DNA of 64,000 nt. Origin: Flavobacterium johnsoniae UW101. Lineage in GTDB: Bacteria > Bacteroidota > Bacteroidia > Flavobacteriales > Flavobacteriaceae. Within the stretch, counting starts at the first letter, position 1. Each line of letters begins with the position of its first letter. The position numbers and the translations under genes are program-made. The notes beneath the pieces were generated by a model, which saw only the letters and a program-made list of their open reading frames with translations, did not search any database and was not told where the DNA came from. The stretch covers positions 2,232,001-2,296,000 of the forward strand of contig NC_009441.1 of NCBI RefSeq assembly GCF_000016645.1, read 5' to 3'. Of this stretch, positions 20,213 to 27,878 are shown piece after piece.

Positions 20213-20530
20213 GCTCTATAATGAAAATTAAATGTAGTTTGTCTGATTTAATTTACTTTAGTCGACAAAATTTCTTTTTGCAGTCCTGTTATTCTAAATT
20301 GGCTCTTCCTATGATAGATTAATTTTTGAAATATAATGACTTAGTAAGGTTGATTTAATTCAAAGTTTAAAAAAGCGCTAACCTAATTAGTGCTTTTTTT
20401 TGTTTTTGAAAATGAAGTGATTAACTTCTTATTGTAAAATATTTTATTTTCTTCCCAACCTTTTTATAAAAAATATACTCTATATAAGTAAGAGCGATTC
20501 AGAAGTTTTTTAACTTAAATAAAGTATAGT
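20213..20530 (+). other. Gene-free gap with an orphan terminator; possible small RNA or 33-residue ORF
   Basis: This 318-base gap has a second strong terminator at about 20369-20401 (AAGCGCTAA/TTAGTGCTT then eight T) with no annotated gene between it and the rpoC-operon terminator. An ATG at 20221 opens a 33-codon frame to 20322. Either a small RNA or a small protein may be encoded here; the ORF has no recognisable motif. Nothing else is visible up to the next gene. Confidence 0.35.
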
Positions 20531-21268
20531 ATGAAAAAGAAATTCACCTTAGAAATAGCAAATCCTTGTTCTGAAAATTTTGATAAAATGATTCCTAATG
20601 CAAATGGTTCATTTTGTAATTCCTGCATGAAAAATGTGATTGATTTAAGTAAGAAAACAAATTCTGAAGTTGCTAAATTCATTGCAGAAAATAAAGACAG
20701 AGCTATTTGTGCGAGACTAAAAACTACACAGTTAGAAGAACAGTTCGAATACAATGAAATTTCTAAAATCAATACTTTAAAATATGCAGCAGTTGCAGCA
20801 TCCGTTTTATTGGCCTCAAATCTTTCAGCGCAAGAAAAAGAACCTGTTAAAACAGAAATAAGCTCCCCGAAACCTAATACTTATAAAGTAGGGAAAGTGG
20901 CTTATAACCATACTGCAAATCAAGAAATTTCTATAATTATAAAAGGAAGATTATTGGAAGCAAATACAATCAAGCCTTTTAATAGAGAAACATACCCTAA
21001 TTTAATGCTTGCTGTTGACGGTTCACAAATTCCTGTAAAAGTTAATCCTAAAACTGGAGAATTTTCGATAGAAACTAAAATTTTAAAAAACAGTAAATCA
21101 CTAATGGTTACAATTACCGGAAATGATTATTATCTGTCAAAAGAAATAGATTTCGATTTAAAATCAGTTAAAAATAATGTTTTGACACAAAATATAATTA
21201 TTGGAGCAGAAGAACTTACTAAAATCTATATTGCTGGCGGATTAGGAATTAATTACACAAAGCAATAA
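20531..21268 (+). CDS. Cys-motif membrane protein of unknown function
   Basis: A 245-residue protein I know only as a recurring Bacteroidetes type. The cytosolic N-terminus has four cysteines, C13, C29, C32 and C60, in a pattern P-C-x15-C-x2-C that suggests a metal or Fe-S site. A single membrane segment lies about residues 77-98 (YAAVAASVLLASNLSAQ), and the remaining 145 residues would be periplasmic, with a beta-rich part resembling a CarboxypepD_reg fold (IIIKGRLLEANTIKPF). There is no N-terminal signal peptide. The topology is like a transmembrane sensor. Single-gene unit with a bidirectional terminator. Confidence 0.6.
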   Translation: MKKKFTLEIANPCSENFDKMIPNANGSFCNSCMKNVIDLSKKTNSEVAKFIAENKDRAICARLKTTQLEEQFEYNEISKINTLKYAAVAASVLLASNLSAQEKEPVKTEISSPKPNTYKVGKVAYNHTANQEISIIIKGRLLEANTIKPFNRETYPNLMLAVDGSQIPVKVNPKTGEFSIETKILKNSKSLMVTITGNDYYLSKEIDFDLKSVKNNVLTQNIIIGAEELTKIYIAGGLGINYTKQ

Positions 21269-21296
21269 TTAAATTTACATTTTGGGGAATGTAAAT

Positions 21297-21331
21297 GAAA
21301 AAGGCTGTCTAAATCATAGACAGCCTTTTGG
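21297..21331. terminator. Bidirectional terminator between the Cys-motif gene and prfC
   Basis: AAGGCTGTCT and AGACAGCCTT form a 10-base-pair stem with T residues on the plus side and an A run giving T residues on the minus side. Confidence 0.8.
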
Positions 21332-21351
21332 TATTTTTTATCTAAAGGATA

Positions 21352-22944
21352 TTAATCAAATTCAGATGTAAAGTATAATTTCACAGTAGGATATTTACTT
21401 TGTGTCATTTGTATTGTAAAATCAGAATCGGCTAAGAAAACTAATTGGCCATATTTGTCATGAGCCAGGAATTTTTGTTTAATACGCTTAAATTCTTTGA
21501 ATTCCTCATTTTTAGAATCGTCAGGTTTTACCCAGCATGCCTTATGTACAGGGAAGTTTTCATAAGTACATTTTGCGCCGTATTCATGCTCTAAACGATA
21601 TTGAATTACCTCATATTGAAGTGCTCCAACGGTTCCGATAATTTTACGATTGTTCATTTCTAATGTAAACAACTGCGCTACACCTTCATCCATTAACTGG
21701 TCGACTCCTTTTTCTAATTGTTTAGCTTTCATCGGATCGGCGTTGTTGATGTATCTAAAGTGTTCTGGAGAGAAACTTGGAATTCCTTTAAAACTCATGA
21801 TTTCGCCTTCAGTTAAAGTATCTCCAATTTTAAAGTTTCCTGTATCGTGCAAACCTACAATATCACCTGGATAAGAAATATCAACGATTTCTTTTTTCTC
21901 AGCAAAGAATGCATTTGGACTAGAGAATTTTAAATTCTTCTTTTGGCGTACATGATAGTAAGGTTTGTTTCTTTCAAAAGTTCCAGAAACAATTTTGATA
22001 AATGCCAGACGATCACGGTGTTTAGGATCCATATTTGCGTGGATTTTGAAAACAAATCCAGACATTTTTTCTTCTGTAGGTTCGACTGTACGAGTCTCAG
22101 AATCTTTTGCTCTTGGAGACGGAGCGATTGTAATGAAACAATCTAACAATTCACGAACTCCAAAATTGTTCAAAGCTGAACCAAAGAATACAGGCTGGAT
22201 TTTTCCATCCAGATAATCCTGACGTTCAAATTTTGGATAAACTTCATCAATTAATTCTAACTCTTCACGAAGTTTGTTAGCCGCTTTTTCTCCCACAATT
22301 TTATCCAATTCAGGATTGTTCTGTACATCAGAAAAGGCAATAGTTTCTTCAATATTTTTACGGCTGTCTCCACTAAAAAGGTTAATATTTTCTTCCCAAA
22401 GATTATAAATTCCCTGAAAATCATAACCCATTCCAATAGGGAAACTTAAAGGAGTAACTTTCAATCCTAATTTTTGTTCTACTTCATCCATTAGATCAAA
22501 AGCATCTTTACCTTCACGATCTAATTTGTTGATGAAAACAATCATAGGAATATTACGCATTCTACAAACAGCAACCAGTTTTTCTGTTTGTTCCTCAACC
22601 CCTTTTGCAACGTCAATTACAACAATTACGCTGTCAACAGCAGTTAAGGTTCTAAAAGTATCTTCGGCAAAATCCTTGTGTCCGGGTGTGTCAAGGATAT
22701 TGATTTTTTTATCTTTATAATTAAAAGCAAGTACAGAAGTTGAAACCGAGATACCTCTTTGGCGTTCGATTTCCATAAAGTCACTCGTTGCTCCTTTTTT
22801 AATTTTGTTATTTTTTACCGCTCCAGCTTCCTGAATAGCACCTCCAAATAACAGTAATTTTTCCGTTAATGTAGTTTTACCGGCATCAGGATGCGAGATA
22901 ATTCCAAATGTTCTTCTGCGTTGTATTTCTTTTAAAAAGCTCAT
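21352..22944 (-). CDS. prfC: Peptide chain release factor 3
   Basis: A 530-residue translational GTPase, normal for RF3. It removes RF1/RF2 from the ribosome after termination. Visible motifs include the P-loop SHPDAGKTTLTEK (about residues 17-29), switch region RGISVSTSV, DTPGHKDFAEDT and NKLDREGKDAFDL. The C-terminal part ends with a YPTVKLYFTSEFD tail. A -7 box lies at 22964-22971. RF3 is not universal in bacteria, so its presence is informative. Confidence 0.97.
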   Translation of the reverse strand: MSFLKEIQRRRTFGIISHPDAGKTTLTEKLLLFGGAIQEAGAVKNNKIKKGATSDFMEIERQRGISVSTSVLAFNYKDKKINILDTPGHKDFAEDTFRTLTAVDSVIVVIDVAKGVEEQTEKLVAVCRMRNIPMIVFINKLDREGKDAFDLMDEVEQKLGLKVTPLSFPIGMGYDFQGIYNLWEENINLFSGDSRKNIEETIAFSDVQNNPELDKIVGEKAANKLREELELIDEVYPKFERQDYLDGKIQPVFFGSALNNFGVRELLDCFITIAPSPRAKDSETRTVEPTEEKMSGFVFKIHANMDPKHRDRLAFIKIVSGTFERNKPYYHVRQKKNLKFSSPNAFFAEKKEIVDISYPGDIVGLHDTGNFKIGDTLTEGEIMSFKGIPSFSPEHFRYINNADPMKAKQLEKGVDQLMDEGVAQLFTLEMNNRKIIGTVGALQYEVIQYRLEHEYGAKCTYENFPVHKACWVKPDDSKNEEFKEFKRIKQKFLAHDKYGQLVFLADSDFTIQMTQSKYPTVKLYFTSEFD

Positions 22945-22963
22945 ATTTTGTATAAATAGGTTG

Positions 22964-22971
22964 CAAAAGTA
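22964..22971 (-). promoter_or_regulatory. -7 box of the prfC promoter
   Basis: On the minus strand TACTTTTG matches TAnnTTTG and lies 20 bases before the prfC ATG, so the leader would be very short. Confidence 0.45.
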
Positions 22972-23042
22972 CTATTAAATACGACTTTATAAAAATATTC
23001 ACTTCTTAAATTTAGGAAGTCTTTTCTATTGAGAGATTTTTA

Positions 23043-23074
23043 GAAAAAAAATAAGGCTGTTTTGCAACAGCCTT
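23043..23074 (-). terminator. Terminator of the alpha-amylase gene
   Basis: AAGGCTGTT/AACAGCCTT stem with an A run on the left, which reads as a T run on the minus strand. The stem resembles the one after prfC. Confidence 0.8.
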
Positions 23075-23092
23075 AGATAGTCATTTTTAAAA

Positions 23093-24532
23093 TTACTGAT
23101 TAATTGACCAAATTGAATATCCTCTTGGAGGACATTGTATTTTTACCCATTTGTCAGCTTGAGTAGTTGGATACCAAGATGAGTTTCCTGTAAAATCTTT
23201 AATTTGAGTATTTGCCCAATTGGTTTGAATCCATCTTTCCTGCCACGAGTCAGAATTGTTTATGTAAACAACCAATCCGGGATTTCCGTTGTATCCGTTT
23301 CTTCTGGCAACATATTCATCATTGTCTGAATATAAAATAGAAGTTGTTCCAGTTGCTTTATTGTTGTGAATCCAGATTAGATTATTAAGTTTGTTCTTGT
23401 CTAACCATTCTTCATAATCTCTATAAAAAATTGTTGGATAACCTTCGTGAGTTAATATATAGGAGTAAGCTAACATTTTGCTCCAGATTTCGTCAGTATC
23501 ATGATTGGTTACAAAAGTTACTGCTTTGTACGGATTGCGTTTCCACATCATATCATCATTTAATAATGCCAGATTATTTCCGTCAAAGGCATCGTTCATT
23601 TTATAATAACATGCAAAATCAAATACAGAACTATTCGCATTGTTTGCCCAGTCATTTAATACATTTACATTCGAATCCCATAATTCTCCAACAGAAAATC
23701 CTCCAACATTCGAATTCCATGCATTTACAACCCATGCACCAAAGCCTTTTACATAGTCGAATCTCCAGCCGTCAAACTTCATTGTGTTTTTATAATATTT
23801 ACCAACTCCGTCAGCACGCAGCCACAGCCAGTTCTGAACGTTAGGTGCAGCGTGGCATAAATCAGGAAACCCTCCAAAAGAACCTTCGTCATTATTTCCG
23901 TAACTGTTTTTATAAAAATCATTATAGTTACGAGGGAATTTACCCGAAGCAACTCCTGTAAAATTAGTCCAGGTATTTGTTCCTGTAAATGGATTTGCTT
24001 CAGATTGTCCGCCGCTGTTATGATTGATTACGATATCTGCATAAACTTTGATATTCTCATTATGGGCAGCTGTAATTAAACTTACTAATTCAGCTTTTGA
24101 TCCAAATCGTGTTTCAGTGCTTCCGTTTTGATTATAATCTCCAAAATCAAAATAATCAGTAGGATCATATCCCATAGAGAATGCTCCATTTTGAGCTTTT
24201 GAAGCAGGTGGGAGCCAAATAGAACCAATTCCGGCATTTCCCCAAGCAGTTACTTTTCCTTTTACAGTATCCCACCAAGTTCCTCCAGCGGGTACATCCC
24301 AATAAAAGGCCTGCATCATAACACCTCCACCTGGGTTATCAACATATTTTCCAGTTAGAGAAGAAGATTTTCCTGTACTGAAAGGCTTTCCGTCGTGATG
24401 CGTGACATTAATGATTTTAAACTGCTGACTTTCTGCTTTTGAATCAACATCGTTTGTTTCGTTTTGCGAACAAGAGTACAACAATCCTGTAAGTGCCATA
24501 ACAAAACACAATCTTGCAATAGGTTTTTTCAT
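23093..24532 (-). CDS. GH13 alpha-amylase, lipoprotein
   Basis: A 479-residue glycoside hydrolase that cleaves alpha-1,4 bonds in starch-like glucans. The N-terminus has a lipoprotein signal (LTGLLYSC, Cys about residue 21). GH13 motifs appear in order: DIVINHN (region I), GWRFDYVKG with the catalytic Asp (II), GELWDS with the acid/base Glu (III) and FVTNHD (IV). Asp-rich Ca-site residues are plausible. It stands alone with no SusC/SusD, transporter or LacI-type regulator gene nearby. A perfect inverted repeat 157 bases upstream of its start may be an operator. Confidence 0.93.
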   Translation of the reverse strand: MKKPIARLCFVMALTGLLYSCSQNETNDVDSKAESQQFKIINVTHHDGKPFSTGKSSSLTGKYVDNPGGGVMMQAFYWDVPAGGTWWDTVKGKVTAWGNAGIGSIWLPPASKAQNGAFSMGYDPTDYFDFGDYNQNGSTETRFGSKAELVSLITAAHNENIKVYADIVINHNSGGQSEANPFTGTNTWTNFTGVASGKFPRNYNDFYKNSYGNNDEGSFGGFPDLCHAAPNVQNWLWLRADGVGKYYKNTMKFDGWRFDYVKGFGAWVVNAWNSNVGGFSVGELWDSNVNVLNDWANNANSSVFDFACYYKMNDAFDGNNLALLNDDMMWKRNPYKAVTFVTNHDTDEIWSKMLAYSYILTHEGYPTIFYRDYEEWLDKNKLNNLIWIHNNKATGTTSILYSDNDEYVARRNGYNGNPGLVVYINNSDSWQERWIQTNWANTQIKDFTGNSSWYPTTQADKWVKIQCPPRGYSIWSINQ

Positions 24533-25007
24533 AATAGATGTGGTTAAGGTTAAATTAATAAAGTTTGTAATTGTTTAATTTTTAGTTTTTAAAATAAGAT
24601 ATTCTTAATTTTTATACGTTTAAATTGTTAATTACGCATCTAAAGTAGGAGTTTTTTGATTCGATTTAGTTTTGTAGGAAAATAGTTTTACAACGAAAAC
24701 GTTGTAGTGTTTAAAACTTTTTCAGAACATTTAAATTTCAGATTTGAATTTAAATTAAGTACATAGTAATTTGTCTGCAGAAGAAAAGAATAAACATTTA
24801 TATATTCGATTTAATTATCATCCACATAATTTTTTGTTAATACTATGGCTGATAGTTGTATTATGTAATTGAATTGTTATTTTTGTTCGTTTTATATAAG
24901 ATAAAGAAATTGACTATTTGGTTTTTTAGAATAACTTTTGAAAGAACAAATAAGGTCTTACTAAATTTTAAAGCACTGATCTTTAACATCCAATTAAATT
25001 TAAAATA
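24533..25007. other. 475-base divergent gap between amylase and PpiC genes
   Basis: AT-rich with no supported gene. It holds the palindrome at 24689-24706 and, on the minus strand, a weak -7 box TACTTTAG at 24640-24647 that could start the amylase transcript. I see no clear promoter for the plus-strand gene. Confidence 0.5.
24689..24706. promoter_or_regulatory. Palindromic operator candidate upstream of the amylase gene
   Basis: TACAACG AAAA CGTTGTA is a perfect 7-4-7 inverted repeat with the CG-centred half-sites seen in many LacI-family operators. It lies about 42 bases upstream of the weak amylase -7 box, a place that suits activation more than blocking. The regulator is not in the window. 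Confidence 0.45.
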
Positions 25008-26435
25008 ATGTTATTAAAAAAATTACAGCTAAAAACAATTGATTACAAGTTAGTCTTAACAATGTGTTTTTTACTTTTTTTCACTTCAATAGTTTCAGCT
25101 CAGGAAATTATTAAGGATGTTGTAGCTGAAAAGCCTGCAGAACCAGTGCATGGTAAACAAAAAATAGACGGTATTATCGCTACAGTTGGAGATTATATTG
25201 TTTTAGATTCTGATATTGATAAAGGTTATTTAGAGATTTCAAGCCAGGGAGGTAATATTAAAGATATTACAAGATGCCAGATGCTTGGTAAACTTCTTGA
25301 AGATAAATTATATGCGCATCAGGCTATTCAGGATAGTATTATTGTGAGTGATGCCGAAGTTAGAGGTATGATGGAAGAACGTTTGAACTATATGATTCAA
25401 CAAGTTGGAGACATAAATAAAGTAGTCGAATACTATAAAAAAAGTTCTGTAGAGGAATTTAAAACATATTTTGCTGACATCTTAAAAGAGCAGAAGTTAG
25501 CTTCTGAAATGAGAGATAAAATTGTTAAAGATGTAGAAATAACTCCTGAAGAAGTTCGTAATTTCTTTAGAAAAATTCCTAAAGACGAATTGCCGACTTT
25601 TGGAGCTGAAATGGAAGTAGCGCAAATTGTGGTAGAGCCAAAAGTTTCTAAGGAAGACAAGCAAAAGGTAATAGATAGATTAAATGCTATTAGAAAAGAT
25701 GTTTTAGAAGGATCAAGCTTTGCAACAAAAGCTGTTTTATATTCTCAGGATCCTGGATCTGCACCAAATGGCGGTTACTACAAAATGACACGTAAAACAC
25801 CTTTTGTAAAAGAGTTTAAAGATGTTGCATTTAGTTTACAGGAAGGTGAGATTTCTGCACCATTTGAAACTACTTTTGGATATCATATTATAATGGTAGA
25901 TAAAATAAAAGGACAGGAAGTAGAATTACGTCATATATTAATTGCTCCAACCGTTTCTGAAAGCGCTTTAAAAGAAGCAAAAGAAAGAATTGCAAACATT
26001 AGAGCTAAAATTGTAAGCAAAGAATTGACTTTTGCAGACGCTGCAAGAACAGAATCTGATGAAAAAGAAACCAGAGCAAATGGAGGAACATTAATAAATC
26101 CTAATACTCAGGATACTCGTTTTGAATTGACTAAAATGGATCCAACTTTATACGGTCAGGTTTCAAATTTAAAAGATGATGAAGTTTCTCAGCCGCTTTT
26201 AAACACAGACGATAAAGGAAAGAAAACGTATAAGTTGATAACTGTAACAAACAGAATCGACGAACATACAGCTGATTATGCTAAAGATTATACTAAAATT
26301 AAAGAATTAGCATTAAAAGAAAAACAAATCAATGCGATAGCAAAATGGTTTGATACTAAGATTAAAGATACTTATATCAAAATTATTGGAGAATACAAAG
26401 ATTGTACGTTTGCTAACAATTGGTTGAAAAAATAA
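25008..26435 (+). CDS. PpiC-type peptidyl-prolyl isomerase (SurA-like)
   Basis: A 475-residue periplasmic chaperone candidate with an N-terminal signal peptide (LTMCFLLFFTSIVSAQ, cut near residue 32). A SurA-like N-terminal helical domain (IDGIIATVGDYIVLDSDI) is followed by two parvulin domains: one with EVAQIVVEPKVS... FGYHIIMVDKI and a second beginning ELRHILIAPTVS. SurA helps outer-membrane proteins fold. It has its own terminator before moxR, so the two are probably separate units despite 78-base spacing. Confidence 0.9.
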   Translation: MLLKKLQLKTIDYKLVLTMCFLLFFTSIVSAQEIIKDVVAEKPAEPVHGKQKIDGIIATVGDYIVLDSDIDKGYLEISSQGGNIKDITRCQMLGKLLEDKLYAHQAIQDSIIVSDAEVRGMMEERLNYMIQQVGDINKVVEYYKKSSVEEFKTYFADILKEQKLASEMRDKIVKDVEITPEEVRNFFRKIPKDELPTFGAEMEVAQIVVEPKVSKEDKQKVIDRLNAIRKDVLEGSSFATKAVLYSQDPGSAPNGGYYKMTRKTPFVKEFKDVAFSLQEGEISAPFETTFGYHIIMVDKIKGQEVELRHILIAPTVSESALKEAKERIANIRAKIVSKELTFADAARTESDEKETRANGGTLINPNTQDTRFELTKMDPTLYGQVSNLKDDEVSQPLLNTDDKGKKTYKLITVTNRIDEHTADYAKDYTKIKELALKEKQINAIAKWFDTKIKDTYIKIIGEYKDCTFANNWLKK

Positions 26436-26451
26436 TTTTTATTAAATAAAG

Positions 26452-26493
26452 AAAAAGAGTTAGTTTTATGAATTCATTAAACTAACTCTTTTT
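26452..26493 (+). terminator. Terminator after the PpiC gene
   Basis: AAAAAGAGTTAGTTT and AAACTAACTCTTTTT form a 15-base-pair perfect inverted repeat ending in a T run. It also reads as a weak minus-strand terminator. Confidence 0.85.
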
Positions 26494-26513
26494 AATTTTA
26501 AATATATTCATAA

Positions 26514-27467
26514 ATGTCTGACGTAACAGCAATTCATAATTTAGTTCAGAAACGTAACGAATTAAAAAACGAAATAGCAAAAATAATTGTAGGGCAGGAT
26601 GCCGTAATTGACGAAATTTTACTTTGTATATTTTCTGGAGGACACGCTCTTTTAATTGGTGTTCCGGGGTTGGCAAAAACGTTAATGATAAATACTTTAT
26701 CACAGGCTTTAGGTTTAGATTTTAAAAGAATTCAGTTTACACCAGACTTGATGCCTTCGGATATTTTAGGAAGTGAAATTCTGGACGAAAACAGACATTT
26801 TAAATTCATAAAAGGACCAATATTTTCTAATATTATTCTAGCTGACGAGATTAATAGAACACCTCCAAAAACTCAGGCAGCTTTATTAGAAGCAATGCAG
26901 GAGCGTTCAGTAACAATTGCAGGACAAAATTACAAATTAGATCTGCCTTATTTCGTTCTGGCAACACAAAATCCAATTGAGCAGGAAGGAACGTATCCTT
27001 TGCCGGAAGCTCAGTTAGACCGTTTTATGTTTGCTATTAAACTAGAATATCCAACTTTTGAAGAAGAAGTAAAAGTGGTTAAACAAACCACATCAGATAA
27101 TAAAGTAGAAATTAGACCATTGTTTACGGCTCAGGAAATTATTGATTTCCAGCATTTAATTCGTAGAATTCCAGTAGCAGATAATGTTATTGAATATGCT
27201 GTGACATTAGTGAGTAAAACTCGTCCCGATAATGCTTTGACAAATGATTTTGTAAAAAACTATCTGGATTGGGGAGCAGGGCCGAGAGCTTCGCAAAATT
27301 TAATTTTAGCTGCAAAAGCCCACGCTGCTTTTAATGGTAAATTTTCACCGGATATTGAAGATGTAAAAGCAGTAGCAACCGGAATTTTACGTCACAGAAT
27401 TATTAAAAACTACAAAGCAGATGCAGAAGGAATAACTGAAGAAGTTATTATTAAAAAGCTGATGTAA
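26514..27467 (+). CDS. MoxR-family AAA+ ATPase
   Basis: A 317-residue ATPase with Walker A GVPGLAKT (about residues 49-56), Walker B LADEINR and the sensor motif TQNPIEQEGTYPLPEAQLDRF typical of the MoxR family. MoxR proteins act as chaperones for metal insertion or complex assembly, usually with a DUF58/VWA partner next door. No such partner is here: the gene ends at its own terminator. Target unknown. Confidence 0.93.
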   Translation: MSDVTAIHNLVQKRNELKNEIAKIIVGQDAVIDEILLCIFSGGHALLIGVPGLAKTLMINTLSQALGLDFKRIQFTPDLMPSDILGSEILDENRHFKFIKGPIFSNIILADEINRTPPKTQAALLEAMQERSVTIAGQNYKLDLPYFVLATQNPIEQEGTYPLPEAQLDRFMFAIKLEYPTFEEEVKVVKQTTSDNKVEIRPLFTAQEIIDFQHLIRRIPVADNVIEYAVTLVSKTRPDNALTNDFVKNYLDWGAGPRASQNLILAAKAHAAFNGKFSPDIEDVKAVATGILRHRIIKNYKADAEGITEEVIIKKLM

Positions 27468-27489
27468 ATTATAATATAATAAATTGGAA

Positions 27490-27518
27490 AAAGCTTGATA
27501 ATCTTATCGGGCTTTTTT
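27490..27518 (+). terminator. Terminator after moxR
   Basis: AAGCTTGATAA and TTATCGGGCTT pair with two G-T pairs, then six T. Confidence 0.75.
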
Positions 27519-27843
27519 GTTTTTTATTTGAAATCAATATTAAGAATTTGTCAATTTTGACATGAATAGATGAAGGTCGAAATGACGTTAAAAATTGCAA
27601 CTATAACGTTATAATTATTTATTTAGAAAGATTCTTTATCAAAATAGGTGTAAAATCTTACTTGCTTCCTAACATTAAATTTCGACTTTGTTAATGAAAA
27701 GATTTTAAAATATCAATAATTCATTTTTTTAATACAAAATTGATATTTTAGCAAAAACAAGCAGTGAAAATCGTTTTTTAACAATAATAATTTTTGAAAA
27801 GGCGACTTCTATTATATTTTTTTTAATTATCGGCTTTAATGCT

Positions 27844-27851
27844 TAAATTTG
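27844..27851 (+). promoter_or_regulatory. -7 box of the acnB promoter
   Basis: TAAATTTG fits TAnnTTTG. It overlaps the start of a longer possible reading frame (TTG at 27849), which argues for translation from the ATG at 27879. Confidence 0.55.
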
Positions 27852-27878
27852 CATAAAAAAAATAAATCTGCCTTAATT

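Larger units (their letters stand above)
27468..27878. other. 411-base gap with terminator and palindromes before acnB
   Basis: It contains the moxR terminator (27490-27518), two perfect palindromes, TGTCAATTTTGACA (27549-27562) and TATAACGTTATA (27602-27613), and an 11-base inverted repeat AAAATATCAAT/ATTGATATTTT (27707-27749). A -7 box TAAATTTG at 27844-27851 supports an acnB start at 27879. No gene is seen. The palindromes could be regulator sites for the aconitase genes. Confidence 0.5.
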
